Origin: Aphis gossypii
Taxonomy: Eukaryota; Arthropoda; Insecta; Hemiptera; Aphididae
Reading direction: 5' to 3'
Length of the DNA: 64,000 bases
Assembly: GCF_020184175.1 (NCBI RefSeq)
Contig: NC_065530.1
Span: forward strand, 2,108,001-2,172,000
In this document: one piece after another, positions 51,701 to 64,000 of the stretch
Layout: each line of letters begins with the position of its first letter
Numbering within the stretch: position 1 is the stretch's first letter
The notes under the pieces: generated by a model
What the model was told of the DNA's origin: nothing
The model's database searches: none
Seen by the model: only the letters and a program-made list of their open reading frames with translations
Made by a program: the position numbers and the translations under genes

Positions 51701-54700
51701 TAAAACAGGAATCTAAGCTTTTAATTTTGTTATATTGTTTTACCTAACCTGGTCTATTTGGTAAACCACTTATTTATACATTTTAAATTGTTATAACATG
51801 AAAAATTGTTGGTTATCTAACAAATACAATATTTTGCAGTCGATTGCTCGTTTAAGAAAAAATGTTGATCATTATATTTTAATGTTGTTAGAATGTTTGC
51901 CCTTAAAACCGTTACCGAATCTGGTATATAATGTATTAATTGGTTGTAGAATAAAATCAATTTGATTAATTTACAATATATTTGTTTATAGGTAATATCA
52001 TGGTCCATTAATAGTATAAAACTCTAAAGTGAACTTTGTGATTTTTTAATTACAAAATACCGATATGTTATGTGTTATTTACCAACAAGTTCATGATGAT
52101 GTAAACTGCAGAATGGGCAAAAAAAAGAGACATTTTAATAACGTAAAGTAATAAACTCACAACACTATGCTATAATTATTATACGTTTGTGATTAAAATG
52201 AATACGTTATAGTGTTGTTATGAATATGGATATAATTTATTATTTAATATTCATGTGTATAATACTATGGGCGTATACCGTTATTGAAAGTTTTAAGGTA
52301 CCCATCAATAAGTCACTTCACAGTTTTTTATGAATAACATAGTATTATGGGTGTAGGTACATTTTACAGAAAAACAATATTTAATTCCACATGTGTTTTT
52401 GATCACTACAATACGAATATTAATATGTATAGATAGAGAGGCACTAAATCCGACACTTTTTTTTTAACAGTTATTAAAATTTTAACTGTTTGTATTCGAC
52501 GTGAATTAACAACTCAAGACCTCAACGGTTTTACTAACGATAAAACACAAAAACAACATTTTGATAAAAACAAGACGTCATTTACTATAATATAATATTA
52601 TGCGTATAGTGAGATTCACGTTCTAGTACGAATAAAGGAATTTGTATCGACATTAGACACTTATTCAAATCATAAAAAATCAAAATAATTAAAAATGTTG
52701 TCCTTAAATATACTCAAAATTTCTAAATATCAACATTTGAATGAAATCATTGATACATTGATACAGGAATGAAACAGAAGTGAGCATTTTTGATTATGAT
52801 GAATCGCAGTGTATATATAATATAAAATACAAACTTTGATTTTACATTCAGTCTAACTTTTTTTTTCTTCAATTCCGTTGATGAGAGAAGCATCGGTAGT
52901 TAATAGTTTAGGTATTATAGTAATTTCTGTTTCATTTTCTAAAGTTTGGTTAACGTCAATTTTCTATCAATATCATGGTGGTCGTGACGCACGGCGCAAC
53001 GTTTTGCGTTTTAAAATCATATTGACCGGCCGCCGGTAGTTGTGAGACCGAGTTCGGGGAATTCGTAATTGGCCTATGAGCTATTTATAATATTATCATA
53101 TACGAACCGTATGAGTGTATGACCGAGAAGTATATATCGTTATTATATTAACCAGCAAAGGATGCTATGATGTGTTAATGTTTTTAACGGTAGGCAAGCA
53201 ATGTATCAAAAAGTAAAAATGTTTTTGATATTTTTTTTACATAATTCTAATTCAATACAAAGCAAAAAATAAAAATATATGTTATTTTTATGTGTTATAT
53301 AAATATATATAAATATATTATATAATTTAATATTTAAGATTTTTAACTATCGATGATTGTATTGATTTTATAACGATGTACGTTGTTTGTTTTATGTGTG
53401 AAAATGCAATTTTTCTAAAAGCAATTTGTATTAATAATTATTTTGCTAAAATTATCATTCCGTATAATATACGTAATATTATCGAACGACGAGATGTACT
53501 GGCCATCTGGCTTATTTGTTTTCTAAATTTTTAATAACGAAACAGATAACGTTTTGGTTTATTTTTTTTTATCTGAAACTAACGAATACAAAATTTCGTG
53601 GTATGAATCTGATACGTTTTGTTTTTCACTTCCGGTCGCTTCCCATCAAGATTAACCGAATGACTATATTTATAATTAATAATGATATAGCATTATATTA
53701 TTTTTAACTTTTATAACCGAAATAATAAAAAAAATTCACATACGATGATATAATATAATATATACATATAATAGGTATGTATATTAAACGAAAATATTCG
53801 TTCTTAGAAATCTACGAAAACTTGATAATTATCCAAATCAAAAATTATTATATTATATCATTATTATAAATAAAAAGTAAAGTAATCATTTCAGCCACGG
53901 TTGAATATACAAAATATATAAATGAGTTACCACGTATATATTATTATTTTATAATAGGCGGCGGTGCCCATCGTCTTCAACATGGACTCATATACATATA
54001 CTATATTATTATATATACCTATTTATAAATATACGACTCCCGACAGTATATTATATTATTATTATTATTGTTACTATTATTGTTATAACGAACGGCTTCA
54101 TATTCGTTACGGAAGACATGATATATAACATTATAATATACGACGTGTGTAATATTACGATGAAACGTTGATTAATGTTTTTCGCCATTTTCCCAAAACG
54201 TTGCACCAGGGGCCCACCCGGGTCGTTGTGCGTTTATACAGCGTACACCGTATGATATATGTTATTACGTAATAATATATGCGAAATGGTTCCAAAAATG
54301 ATCAACTGGCGCAATGATTTTCTTAGATAAAAGTACATTATTTTTCGTTGCGGTCTAAAAACGACTAAAATATATAGGGAACCGGAACCAGAAACTAATT
54401 TATACTTTAAAAAACGCAACATCATCAGTACCTTACTACAATAGATACTAAAATTGACTTTTTCCGCAAAATTTTGTTTATTTTAAAATATGTTTGAAAC
54501 ATATTATGATTTTGAGTTGGCGATAATATACCTATTAGTTGTATCGTGTCTTAGTAGAAATATGTTTTAAAAATTAATAAAAAAAATTAAATACAACAAT
54601 TCTCCCCATCTTCAAGTACGAGAGGAGAATTTATACAACTGTATAAAATAAAGGGTGATACAAAATGTTACTTAGCTATGATACGTATGAAATTACATTA

Positions 54701-54946
54701 CATACAATATTGTATGTACCTATTATTTAGAAGTCTAATGCCGAAGTACATGAATATGATATGACAAAAATATAATAAGACATTATGTTACTATAGAACG
54801 TACCCGGTACAAGATGGCGCGATTGTGCCGTTCTGTGTGCAGAAATTCAATGTGATTATGGACGAAAATCGTAATTATTATATAATATTATTATGTCGTC
54901 ATAAGAAATATTTTGATTTCATTACTATGATATTAATATAATAACT

Positions 54947-55092
54947 AATAAGCCTTTTAACTAGATTATTATTTGTTTGTTTGTTTTTAATAAACGATGT
55001 GGATAGGAAGGGAAGGACTGTCCGCAAAGGCGAAGTACCCCCTCGTAGAGCCACGATTCATCAAAAAAAAAAAAATAATAAGCCTTTTAACT
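54947..55092 (+). mobile_element. Short retroposed insert with poly(A) tail and 16-bp target duplication
   Basis: The direct repeat AATAAGCCTTTTAACT occurs at 54947-54962 and 55077-55092. Between them is 114 bp that ends in a poly(A) run at 55063-55075. A target duplication of this length plus a 3' poly(A) is the signature of LINE-driven retroposition. The insert body (54997-55062) is GC-richer than its surroundings and could derive from a small RNA or a truncated mRNA, with sequence KGRTVRKGEVPPRR in one frame. The source is not recognised. Confidence 0.75.
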
Positions 55093-55389
55093 GCTATTAT
55101 CATAAAACCTTTGTCATACATACGATTAATAATTTGGATGGTGGCTTTCTCATTATACACCAGAGGTAGCATAACATTTTTGCAGATCTTTTTTTTTTTA
55201 GCTGTTTCTATTCCATACTCCAAATAATTTATCTAACAATTTCTTAATGTTGTCTGGTCTTGGAGGTATTCCTTTTACGGTTTTTTCTCTCATTAAATTT
55301 ACCATTACTTTTGTTACTAGAGTTTCATCAGCCCGATGATATATATCACCGGCATATTCATATATTATTCTTTGATGAACTGTAAACAT
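55093..55389 (-). pseudogene. Unrecognised coding relic, minus strand
   Basis: A 63-codon frame from 55389 has protein-like composition (IIYEYAGDIYHRADETLVTK, REKTVKGIPPRPDNIKKLLD). After a stop near 55198 a second frame continues with KNVMLPLVYNEKATIQIINR and MYDKGFMIIAVKRL down to the edge of the retroposed insert. The two frames look like one protein broken by a frameshift in a T-run. No domain is recognised. It may be a decayed transposon protein or processed pseudogene within the Rdl intron. Confidence 0.35.
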
Positions 55390-56989
55390 TTTCTCTTTTA
55401 TGATTTATAATAAAAATCTACTGAAACTATATTGTTTTTCTTTGAATGTATACAAATACATACTGTAACTATTGTCACAGGTGATCATTGGGTTTTTTAG
55501 GAGGGTTTCTAAATGTACAATAGTAAGTTCTGACAAAAAGGGATCAACTTTTATTTCATAATTTCGCTACGCTTTTATGTATATGTATACTGTATAGTTA
55601 CATGGATGGCTTGCATCTCAGCGTAACATTTTTACAAAAAAATTTTTTTATTTTTAATATGAATTTATATATCATATAATAAAATGACCTTTTTTTTACA
55701 TTTTGGCTCTTCCATATTTATTATTATATTTGGTGATTTGCGAGTCTCTTCTCGATGGGTACCCCTGGTATAATACGTTTTATACAGATTTTAATTGTAA
55801 TTATTTGAAATTGAATAACCTTATTGATAAAAATTAATTGAAATAAAATAATCAGACCAAATACACTTAACCATAGTATCTGATATGTTGTTTACTTGAT
55901 TTCCAAACAATAAATATGAGGTGTTTTCTGTTTGTCGAGGTAGGATTAATATTACAGATTGAATTAATAATATTAATATTACAGGCCACTATCATATGTC
56001 TGATCTGATAAAATGTGTAGGAAATATAGGTATATTATTGCATTGAAGTACAATAATTCGTTAACGTAATAACGATTGTTATTTAACTATGACAATATTA
56101 TTATAACTATGACGATTTCAAAATATAATAAAAATATAAAATATTTGATTACAAAAATTTATGGAAAAGACTTTATCAAAACAATATTATCTTAGTATTC
56201 ACGCAGATAAATAAATATGTGGTTCAAAATAATAACAATTAAGATACACTTTTTTTTTGCCTAAATCTTTGTAGATACTTAATATTTTGTTATTAATTTC
56301 CTTCATCATTCATGCAACATCACTATTTTTCTTCTATAATATAGTTTATAAAATCTAATTTTTGAATTTTTAAATATACTTAAAGACCACATAAATTGTA
56401 ATTTCATGATTTTTTTATATATACTTAGGAGGTATACTCGAACCAACTAATTAAAATTTTGAATTAATGATTTAAATCAAAATTTTTAAAAATCTGAATT
56501 TGAATAAATTTATTATTAAAAGAAAAAATAGAGGCTATATAGTCGGTGAATCTTTCTGACTTTATATTATAAATAAATTGCAAAGATGACAGAACAGAAA
56601 AGACTTTATCAGACTATTCATCGCACTATATGAAGTAATAATATGGTATAAACATAAAAATTTAATAATATTTTTGTGCTTTAGAGAAACGCATACGATG
56701 AAATAATAAAAAAAAATATAAAACCCGGTGAAATTAACCCGATGAATTTTATGAGTCACGAGCGCGTATAAAACCGATCGTTTTGTGCTGGTGGCGCGAT
56801 TATAAAGGGGTAAAAAAAAAAATCACACGGTCGTCTGACAAAGGCGTCTGTAGCTGAATGCCACAGCTATATGTCACCTTTATACATACGTCTTTAACTC
56901 GTTATGCGTAGTTACTGAGAAGAGTCATGACTCGTTGTGATAAAGCTTACGACAATAAGTTTCAAATGAGAAAATATATATTAAAAAAG

Positions 56990-58685
56990 TCGGCAAGTGA
57001 GTACCGCTCTGCTGTACATTAGGTGCTGTATGGATCATTATTATATATTATAGGAGTGTTAAATTTGAATCCAATGATAGTTATCATTGTATACGAAAAA
57101 CGATTCTGAACGAAGATGATTTGTCAGCCTAGGATATAATTTCTAGTGGTTGGTGAAAAAGGTGGTTTAAAAAAACCAGCTTATATTAAAAAATATTTTG
57201 AAAATTAAATCACGTAAAGAAAACGCGAATCTTAATAACTGGTAAAATTTTCAAGTATCTACGACTTATACTTTTTGAATAATAACAAATATTTAAAATC
57301 GTTTGAGGATAAATCGTTATCATTACGCTATTTCGTTAAAATTTAAAATTCAAACGCACTTAAAATTTTTCCTATAATGATGCTTCGAGTTTTCTCTATA
57401 GATACTTGAAGGTAAACTTATGGAAAACTTAGTGTTGTATTTTTAATCCTTAGTTATAAACACAAAAAATTTTATGATTTTTCAACTTCAAATATTTCGC
57501 AAATATTCATAATTTTGACGAATTTTCGTCAAAATTAGAACTTCAAATGCTAATAAAAAAAAATTGTGCCTATGTATTCTTATAATTTTTTAATCACTAT
57601 AAGAATAACATATGAGGAACTTTGTATTAAATTTTCAAGTATTTTGATAGGGCCAAAAAAATTTTATCGACACTTCAAAAATATTTTTTCAGAAAAATTG
57701 AAAATTTCAGTTGTCTATAAATAGCTCAAAAAAAGTCAAAATATTTTGAAATTTAAATCACGTAAAGAAAACGCGAATCTTAATAACTGGTAAAATTTTC
57801 AAGTATCTACGACTTATACTTTTTGAATAATAACAAATATCAAAAATCGTTTGAGGCTAAACTGTTATTTAACGCGGTTTTTGTAAAAATTTAAATTTCA
57901 AACACTCATAAAAATTTTTTGCCTGAATCCGGTAGAGTTTTTTTTACAGATATTTGAAGAAAAATGTATGGAGAACCTTGTACCAAATTTTCAAAACTTA
58001 GTTATAAAAGAAAAAAATTTTATGATTTTTCAACTTCAAAATTTCTTGCAAATTTTCGCGTTTTCGACAGATTTCGTAAAAATTTGAACTAAAAACGCTT
58101 ATAAAAAAAAATTGTGACTAACGATTTTTAATTTTTTTAGCTACATTAAAAACAACTCATAAGGAACCTTGTATTAAATTTTCAAAACTTTTTGGTCATC
58201 CAAAAATTTTTTATCGACACTTTAAAAAAAAATTTTCAAAAAAATCGAAAATTTCAGTAGTCTATAAATAACTCAAAAAAAGTCAAAATTTTTTGAAAAT
58301 TTAACTATATACGGATACCACTGACATTAACATTTGGTGAAAATTTCAAGTATTTTCAGTGATTAGTTTTTGAATTACAACCATAAAAAAAAATCGATTT
58401 GGTCGAAAACTGGTTTTGCGTAAAAATTGCCGTTTTTCCGTCATTTTTTTTTTGTTTTTCTCGATTTTTTTGAAAACTGTTGGAAAATGTTAACTTTTTA
58501 CCTCTATAATGCACCAAGGATATTCACTTTTACATCGGAAACCACCCCCATTGTTTGAAATTGGAGCATTATTTCGACTAGTTATGCTGTACACAGACAC
58601 AAAAAAAAAAAAAACAAAAAAAAAAAAAAAAAAAAACATACATCATTGTAAAATCAATACATTCTTCACTCCGTTCAGAATCTAA
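56990..58685. repeat. Composite dispersed repeat with internal ~548-bp tandem units
   Basis: Starts with a GC-richer head (GTGAGTACCGCTCTGC at 56998) and contains AT-rich units in tandem: the block AAATCACGTAAAGAAAACGC begins at 57207 and again at 57755. Further matching blocks follow in each unit (TATGATTTTTCAACTTCAAA). GATTCTGAACGAAG at 57102 is inverted as CTCCGTTCAGAATC at 58669-58682, suggesting terminal or subterminal inverted repeats. Poly(A) runs precede the right end. Two truncated heads of the same family occur near 20743 and 23262. The class is not clear; a non-autonomous DNA element is the best guess. Confidence 0.7.
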
Positions 58686-59474
58686 AAAAAACATATATTA
58701 TAATATTTATTGTATATATATATGACTGTTATTCAACACTCAACCACGAGTGTCGTTATTATATATTTTAAAAGAGTAAAAAAACGATCAGAACACGGAA
58801 ACTCGTTTTTATTTTTTTAATTACGAAACGCAAAAACCGCAATCGCCGCACTTAGGATGTGTATTATATAAAATGAAAATAATGTACCTACTAGTAGTAT
58901 GTTTATTTCCCTGTGGCGTTTTGACTGCGTCGTCTTCTATTCTTCTAAACCGTGAGTTGACCTAATTATGGTAAATGGCTTTTTATTGGTTGTTTTAGAT
59001 CATAATTAACTAGTAAATCATCGGATGGATCAATTACCAACATGGCATAGGGTGTATGATACAACGGGTAAATCATTCGAGTTTCCGATCGATACCCACC
59101 CGTCTGGTCTGTAGCACAATCTCGTAACCTCGATAAGGTTACCATATATCATAAGACTGGTTTACGGAAAAATCATTATCGTTATTACATACAATATTAT
59201 GTTGGTCGAAATACCATAACGTCAGAGAAAGCATAAATGCACAGCCAAGCAAGTTATTACAATAATTTTTTTTTTAAAATACGAGTATTATTTCAAAAAC
59301 ATTATTAAATTGGGAAAAATAGCTATTAACCTGAACATAATGAAACATCTGGATGCAACAATCGACCGGAAAAAGACAAAAGTGTGTCACCCTGTATGCA
59401 CATAAATATATATAATATGTTCATATTGTTATCATAATGTATGTATACGTCGCGCGCAGGTTTCCATTGTAATA

Positions 59475-59681
59475 ATGGTACAGACCAACGCAGCCGCCGT
59501 ACAGCCCATGAATATCAAACAGTCAGCCGCGTTCAATAATGCAAAGCCATCCTCGTCCGAACATAATACCGTACATACCTACGTCCGTCTTTTTGATGAT
59601 ATAAAAAAGTGGCATATTTTAAGCTACAGATATGAAACTGTTGTCCAAAAAAAAAAAAAATTCAGTCCCCTTTGGCGGTGA
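59475..59681 (+). other. Doubtful 68-codon open frame
   Basis: ATG-started frame, GC-rich for its first 45 codons (MVQTNAAAVQPMNIKQSAAF), then running into AT-rich sequence and a poly(A) tract. It lies on the strand opposite Rdl. No signal peptide or domain is seen. Composition is coding-like but the evidence is weak. Confidence 0.2.
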
Positions 59682-62338
59682 ATTTCCAAAAAACTATGTT
59701 ATACATTATACTTGTGTTTATGTTACATATTAGTATACACAATCCTAAAATGTGAAACGTTAATAAACGATTTTTGATGTGTAAAGTGTTCATACTATCA
59801 TACACATAATAATAATAAAAATAATAACAACCATTTCCGTTCGGGTGATATTTTCCGGGTTAGGTTATGTTTTGATCGATTTTTGTTTTCACCGGAAATT
59901 TCGACCACTAAATCTTCGCGTCGTTATTAGGGGTAATAATATTTTTTAACGCCTTTTTTTCTTTTTCTATTGAAAACTATTCATCGCACTTATTGATTAT
60001 ATTATATACAACTCTGTGTTTTGCAAGCGGTGAACGATACTGCTACTACTTCCGATTTTTATATAGAAACCCGTATGGTTTTCAGATGCACATACTGTAA
60101 TGCTGATGGCTTATAAATATATATTTATGTTTTGACCTTATAGACGCATTGTCGAAATACGGTGTGATTAGTTTGATTTGCTACTCACCAATTTTCAAAA
60201 TCAAATGTTAAAATGAAATTGCGTGAGATATTCCTCAAAACTTATTACTATATTTGAAAGCTCATATTATATAATAGCAACTAGACACTGAAGAAAAAGT
60301 AATTAATATTAGGTATATTTGACTAATTACTTCATAAAATATTTACTTTTTTTAAAATATTTTTTTACACTTTTTATATTTGTTAATAGTTATTATATTT
60401 TAAATTTTACTCTTTTAAATAATTAACAAACATTTTTAATTGAATACTTTGAAACAAAATATTATGAAGAATATTTAAAATAAGTGTGAAACCTGAATGA
60501 TGTTAAAGCACAAATGTCTAATAAGTTACAGAAAATAATTGTGTAGTCAGTTAAATAGATTACATCTCTGGTGTTCTATATTTATTATATACGACGTGCA
60601 GAGCACGTAAAAATATAAAATAATAGTATATAAAAAAAAAATCGACGTTCCTTATAATATAATATAGTACACGTTGCAATATATTATATGTATGTAGCTA
60701 TTAATAATATTATTATTACGCAGTCGGTTGGGGTTTCTCGCGCTACAGAAGACGCGAGATCCGTAAAATGCGTCGACGGCGGCCACTATTAAACTTCATT
60801 GGTATTCCCACGAGAAACCTCACGTGTTATTATATTATTTATAATATACGGACGTGAATATAGTTGAATTTACATAAAAACGTACTAAAACGCAAATGAT
60901 TTTCCACAAATATCGTTTCACCGCAATTCTCGGTCGCCAGCCGGCTGCCGCGCGGTGCAGTATACGTCATGTACCTATAATACTCTATAGGTATGTGCGG
61001 TCCGAAGCCAAGCAATAGATCGATATAGCGATTTAACAAAATAAATTCCCAGTGAAAATCTAAAGAAACGGGATACAAATTTATTCCTGAATTTGCGATG
61101 TGGCACGTGTGTAGTAATATGGGTGTGTGGGTACGTCGATAATATATGAACGTTGAGTGCTTTAAATACAACACTCAACGCTCGGTAGAGTTCGCCCACT
61201 ATCACTGTTATTTGTATAGTACCCACATCTCACTATAACAATACTATCATTTCGGTGACATTAATTGTTTTCATATATCCGGGCGCCGATCGGTTTTTTT
61301 TTATCATATTGCAATATTAGGTAATATTAATACCAACATTTTACTTGGACATGGTACTACTGTGTAACCCAATATCGTTATAATATTATTTATAAATATG
61401 TATATATTTTTTAAGTATTTCTAGCGTTTTTAAAATTTTACAAACGATAATTTGATAAGTGGAAGCCTCCCCCTATATCAACGAATCCTTGATCTATACT
61501 CCATAGTTGTACAATATATAACGTCACTATACACGAGTATTTAAGTATTTATAACAATATTAAACGCTCAAAGACGTGATATCGACAAAACAACATTACT
61601 TAATAGCCACAAAATAAAATCACTCGGTTACTCTTTAATCCGACTCTATTTTGACCATTTATAGTATTTACACGTCTAAGTAGTACACGCTACGCGTAAA
61701 GCTCGCTACAATAATAATACCTGTTGCGTTATCAAATGCAGTGTGTTTGGATGATTATCATACAGTTTGTTTTATATTATATAATACTCTAGTCGTTGTC
61801 GATTTGTAAGATTATATAGTATATTTGTATACATAATACATATACATGTATATATATATTATATACACATACACATATATATGTAATATATATACAATCT
61901 ACAAATATATATAATTACGAAATTTCCGGGACAATTTTTTTTTTATATTACAATATATGTATATATAGTATACACCTATATATGTATATATATATATATC
62001 ACAACAACGAAAAAACGACAGTCTACAACGTGCTTCAAACCCAACGTTTATGTATTACAACAAAGCGTTCCAAATGGTTTGTAACATAATTATAATAATG
62101 AGACTAGATGAGATTAATGGTTTAAGAATATATTCGTTTGGATGCAACTAGTTCAGCTAGGATGATAATATAATATAATAATAGATAGTGTGTATTTGAG
62201 TTAATTAAAAATGTTTAAATTATAAAAAAATAATAAAATTAATAATAGTTGTAAATAAACACATTATAATATAAATGGTCCGATATGCATAACAATATTA
62301 TATTATGTAGTTTGCTTAAAAATATATATTTATTGTAC

Positions 62339-62406
62339 CATTTGCACTTCAGACAATGAGCTGATGCTCAGCACGTACATGGTGACACCGACTTCTACTG
62401 GAGTAC
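62339..62406 (-). CDS. Rdl: Rdl alternative exon 3b
   Basis: Same length (68 nt), phase and position as exon 3a. Acceptor GGGTTTCAG, donor GTACAA. It reads GTPVEVGVTMYVLSISSLSEVQM, differing from 3a at three residues (Thr for Pro, Leu for Val, Gln for Leu). LSEV with a polar residue before Met fits the b-type exon I remember from Drosophila (LSEVKM). It lies 13.6 kb upstream of 3a in the transcript. Confidence 0.93.
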
Positions 62407-64000
62407 CTGAAACCCGGCAGATTAAAAAAAAAAAAAAAATCAAAATCAAAAAATGATACGAAATATTGGAAATTCTCTGAAGCGACGATAATATATACAA
62501 ATTTAATATAAATTTTATTACACGTGTTATATTATGGTATAAATGTATACGATATTATAAAACACATTAAACTAATTAAATCAATTACATTAAATCGATA
62601 AAAGTACCTATGCCAAACATTGGCAACGTATGATTCGTTGGTAATATAATAATATATTATCATCATATGCGTAGGTTACCGACGACCTTATAAATAAAAA
62701 CTAAAGAGACGAATATGCTCCTGTAAACATTATGTTATAATACCAATTATACTAAAATTTCAATGGTTAAGCTAAACAATATAATATACGTTAAACATTA
62801 TATTATTATACGCACCAAATGCACGTCCTTGGCTTTAACATAAATACATCTAAATATATTATATTATTGCCACGGTGCATATAATATATATTATATCATA
62901 TTTAACTCGTTTGGAAACCTTTATAAAATGTACTATTTTAAGGCTAGTATAATACATATAAACTGAACTATGTATAACTCTCCATAAACCAATATAATAA
63001 TATCATTCGTTTATCGTTATTTGTACGTACCATTCTAGATTTTTTTACACTCGAATTTAAAGCTCGATCAACATTACATTTGAATATTATAGATCACGCA
63101 GGTTTTTAAATTTAATTTCAATACCAACTCAAATAAGTCGAAAATTCTACGATTAAAAATCTTAAAGGCAAAATGTATATTATAATATTATTATCGAAAC
63201 ACACACATGTAAAATGCTTAATGCTATATAATACGTATAATATTATAGTACAAAATAGAACGCATACCTGTTTAAAATTATCAACGGGCCGTCTCAGTCG
63301 TTGTGTCGATAAAGGTTAAAACTAAAATTATCAAAATACTTTGAAAACAAATTATGAATATCGAGCTACCGAAATGTATTATTTAAAAAAAAAAAAACAT
63401 TAAAACGAAAGCTTTCTAATAAGTACCATCAAAGACCGTAGTAAAAATTATCTTGGACAGATATATCTAGTTATTATTGTACGACCTTTGATGGTCGATA
63501 TTTTTCAATTGGTGTTTGCGAATAAGAAACTAAGATGGCGTACATGTCCAGGACAGGGTAATTTACCAAGTATGCTCATTAATCATTATCCCGTTTCTCT
63601 GATAATGAAATTATTCTAAACTAAACTTTAGTATTTTTTTTTTTTTTTTTTTTAATACTTATATAAACATAATATTTTTAAATTCTTAAGATTTGTTGTT
63701 TAACCTAAACTTGTGTACATTTAAATAAGAACCACTTTCTTCTAAGAAGGGTGGTTATTATTTGAAAATCAAAAGTTTTAATTGCCTAAACATGACACTC
63801 TTAGAAGTACAAAAAATATTTCAGGAATTCAAAAATATAAAGCATGTATTTAAAAATTCCTAGAATTTAAATTTAAATAAATGAATAGTAAAAATAAAAA
63901 TAAATGTGAGCGTGCTTGACGATTCACTCTGTATAACACATTTTAAAACAATGAAACCGAGTTCAACGATACCGTATGTATACCTCACGACGTTTTGCTG
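62407..64000 (-). other. Rdl: Start of the Rdl intron before exon 3; upstream exons not in window
   Basis: No exon 1 or 2 of Rdl could be found here. The exon ending in the Tyr-Gly context needed before exon 3 must lie beyond 64000. The rest is AT-rich, with a poly(T) run at about 63634-63652 and a short inverted pair at about 63427 and 63484 (ACCATCAAAG/CTTTGATGGT). Confidence 0.7.

Larger units (their letters stand above)
48759..62338 (-). other. Rdl: Rdl intron between alternative exons 3b and 3a
   Basis: A 13.6-kb spacer. It includes the retroposed insert at 54963, a coding-like minus-strand relic at 55093-55389, the composite repeat at 57.0-58.7 kb, and several GC-richer patches (about 52970-53070, 54190-54420, 59470-59600, 60720-61250) that could hold regulatory DNA; no motif proves this. 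A (TA)n-rich zone lies at about 61820-62000. Confidence 0.7.

Noticed and set aside
63960..64000. Possible end of Rdl exon 2 at the right edge (a CGTGAG/GTATAC donor-like site on the minus strand)
   Set aside because: The visible codons do not match the conserved residues expected before exon 3, and too little sequence remains to judge.

Overview
This is nuclear DNA from an animal, most likely an insect and probably an aphid. It is very AT-rich, full of ATT/TA microsatellites and decayed mobile elements, and its one clearly recognisable gene is split by long introns. That gene is Rdl (resistance to dieldrin), which encodes the insect GABA-gated chloride channel subunit. The aphid assignment is an inference. 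It rests on base composition, a repeat-rich background, and a Ser (TCG) at the dieldrin-resistance site of Rdl, as I recall being reported for a second, duplicated Rdl locus in Myzus persicae.

Layout. About 1-3860: decayed non-LTR retrotransposon on the plus strand (coiled-coil ORF1, endonuclease and reverse transcriptase remnants in shifting frames). 3.9-8.9 kb: AT-rich DNA with one possible small secreted-peptide ORF (6584-6748). 8882-9625 minus: an intronless 247-residue acidic orphan protein. 9.6-29.6 kb: AT-rich intergenic DNA with a 375-bp palindromic element (14.57-14.95 kb), a GC-richer block of unknown nature (16.0-16.8 kb), a minus-strand LINE relic (21.6-22.1 kb), and a 262-bp inverted-repeat element (28.55-28.81 kb). 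29678-30302: a dead Rab6 processed pseudogene. 30.6-35.5 kb: AT-rich 3' flank of Rdl.

From 35.85 to 62.41 kb the minus strand carries the 3' part of Rdl: two alternative 68-nt exons 3 (62.4 and 48.7 kb), then exons 4 to 9 between 41.8 and 35.85 kb. One alternative exon 3 plus exons 4-9 reads as one uninterrupted 502-codon frame, with matching splice phases and GT/AG at every junction. The exons for the signal peptide and start of the extracellular domain lie beyond the right edge. Introns hold further repeats: a 249-bp inverted-repeat element at 38.4 kb, a short retroposed insert with a 16-bp target duplication at 54.95 kb, and a composite repeat at 57.0-58.7 kb.

The most interesting biology is in Rdl itself. 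It has Ser instead of Ala at the 2' position of the pore helix, Cys instead of Asn at a site known to be RNA-edited in Drosophila, a mutually exclusive exon-3 pair spread over 13.6 kb, only one visible form of exon 6 (c-type), a histidine-rich intracellular loop, two in-frame acceptors for the last exon, and a (CA)55 microsatellite in the predicted 3' UTR. I found no operon, CRISPR array, rRNA or convincing tRNA.
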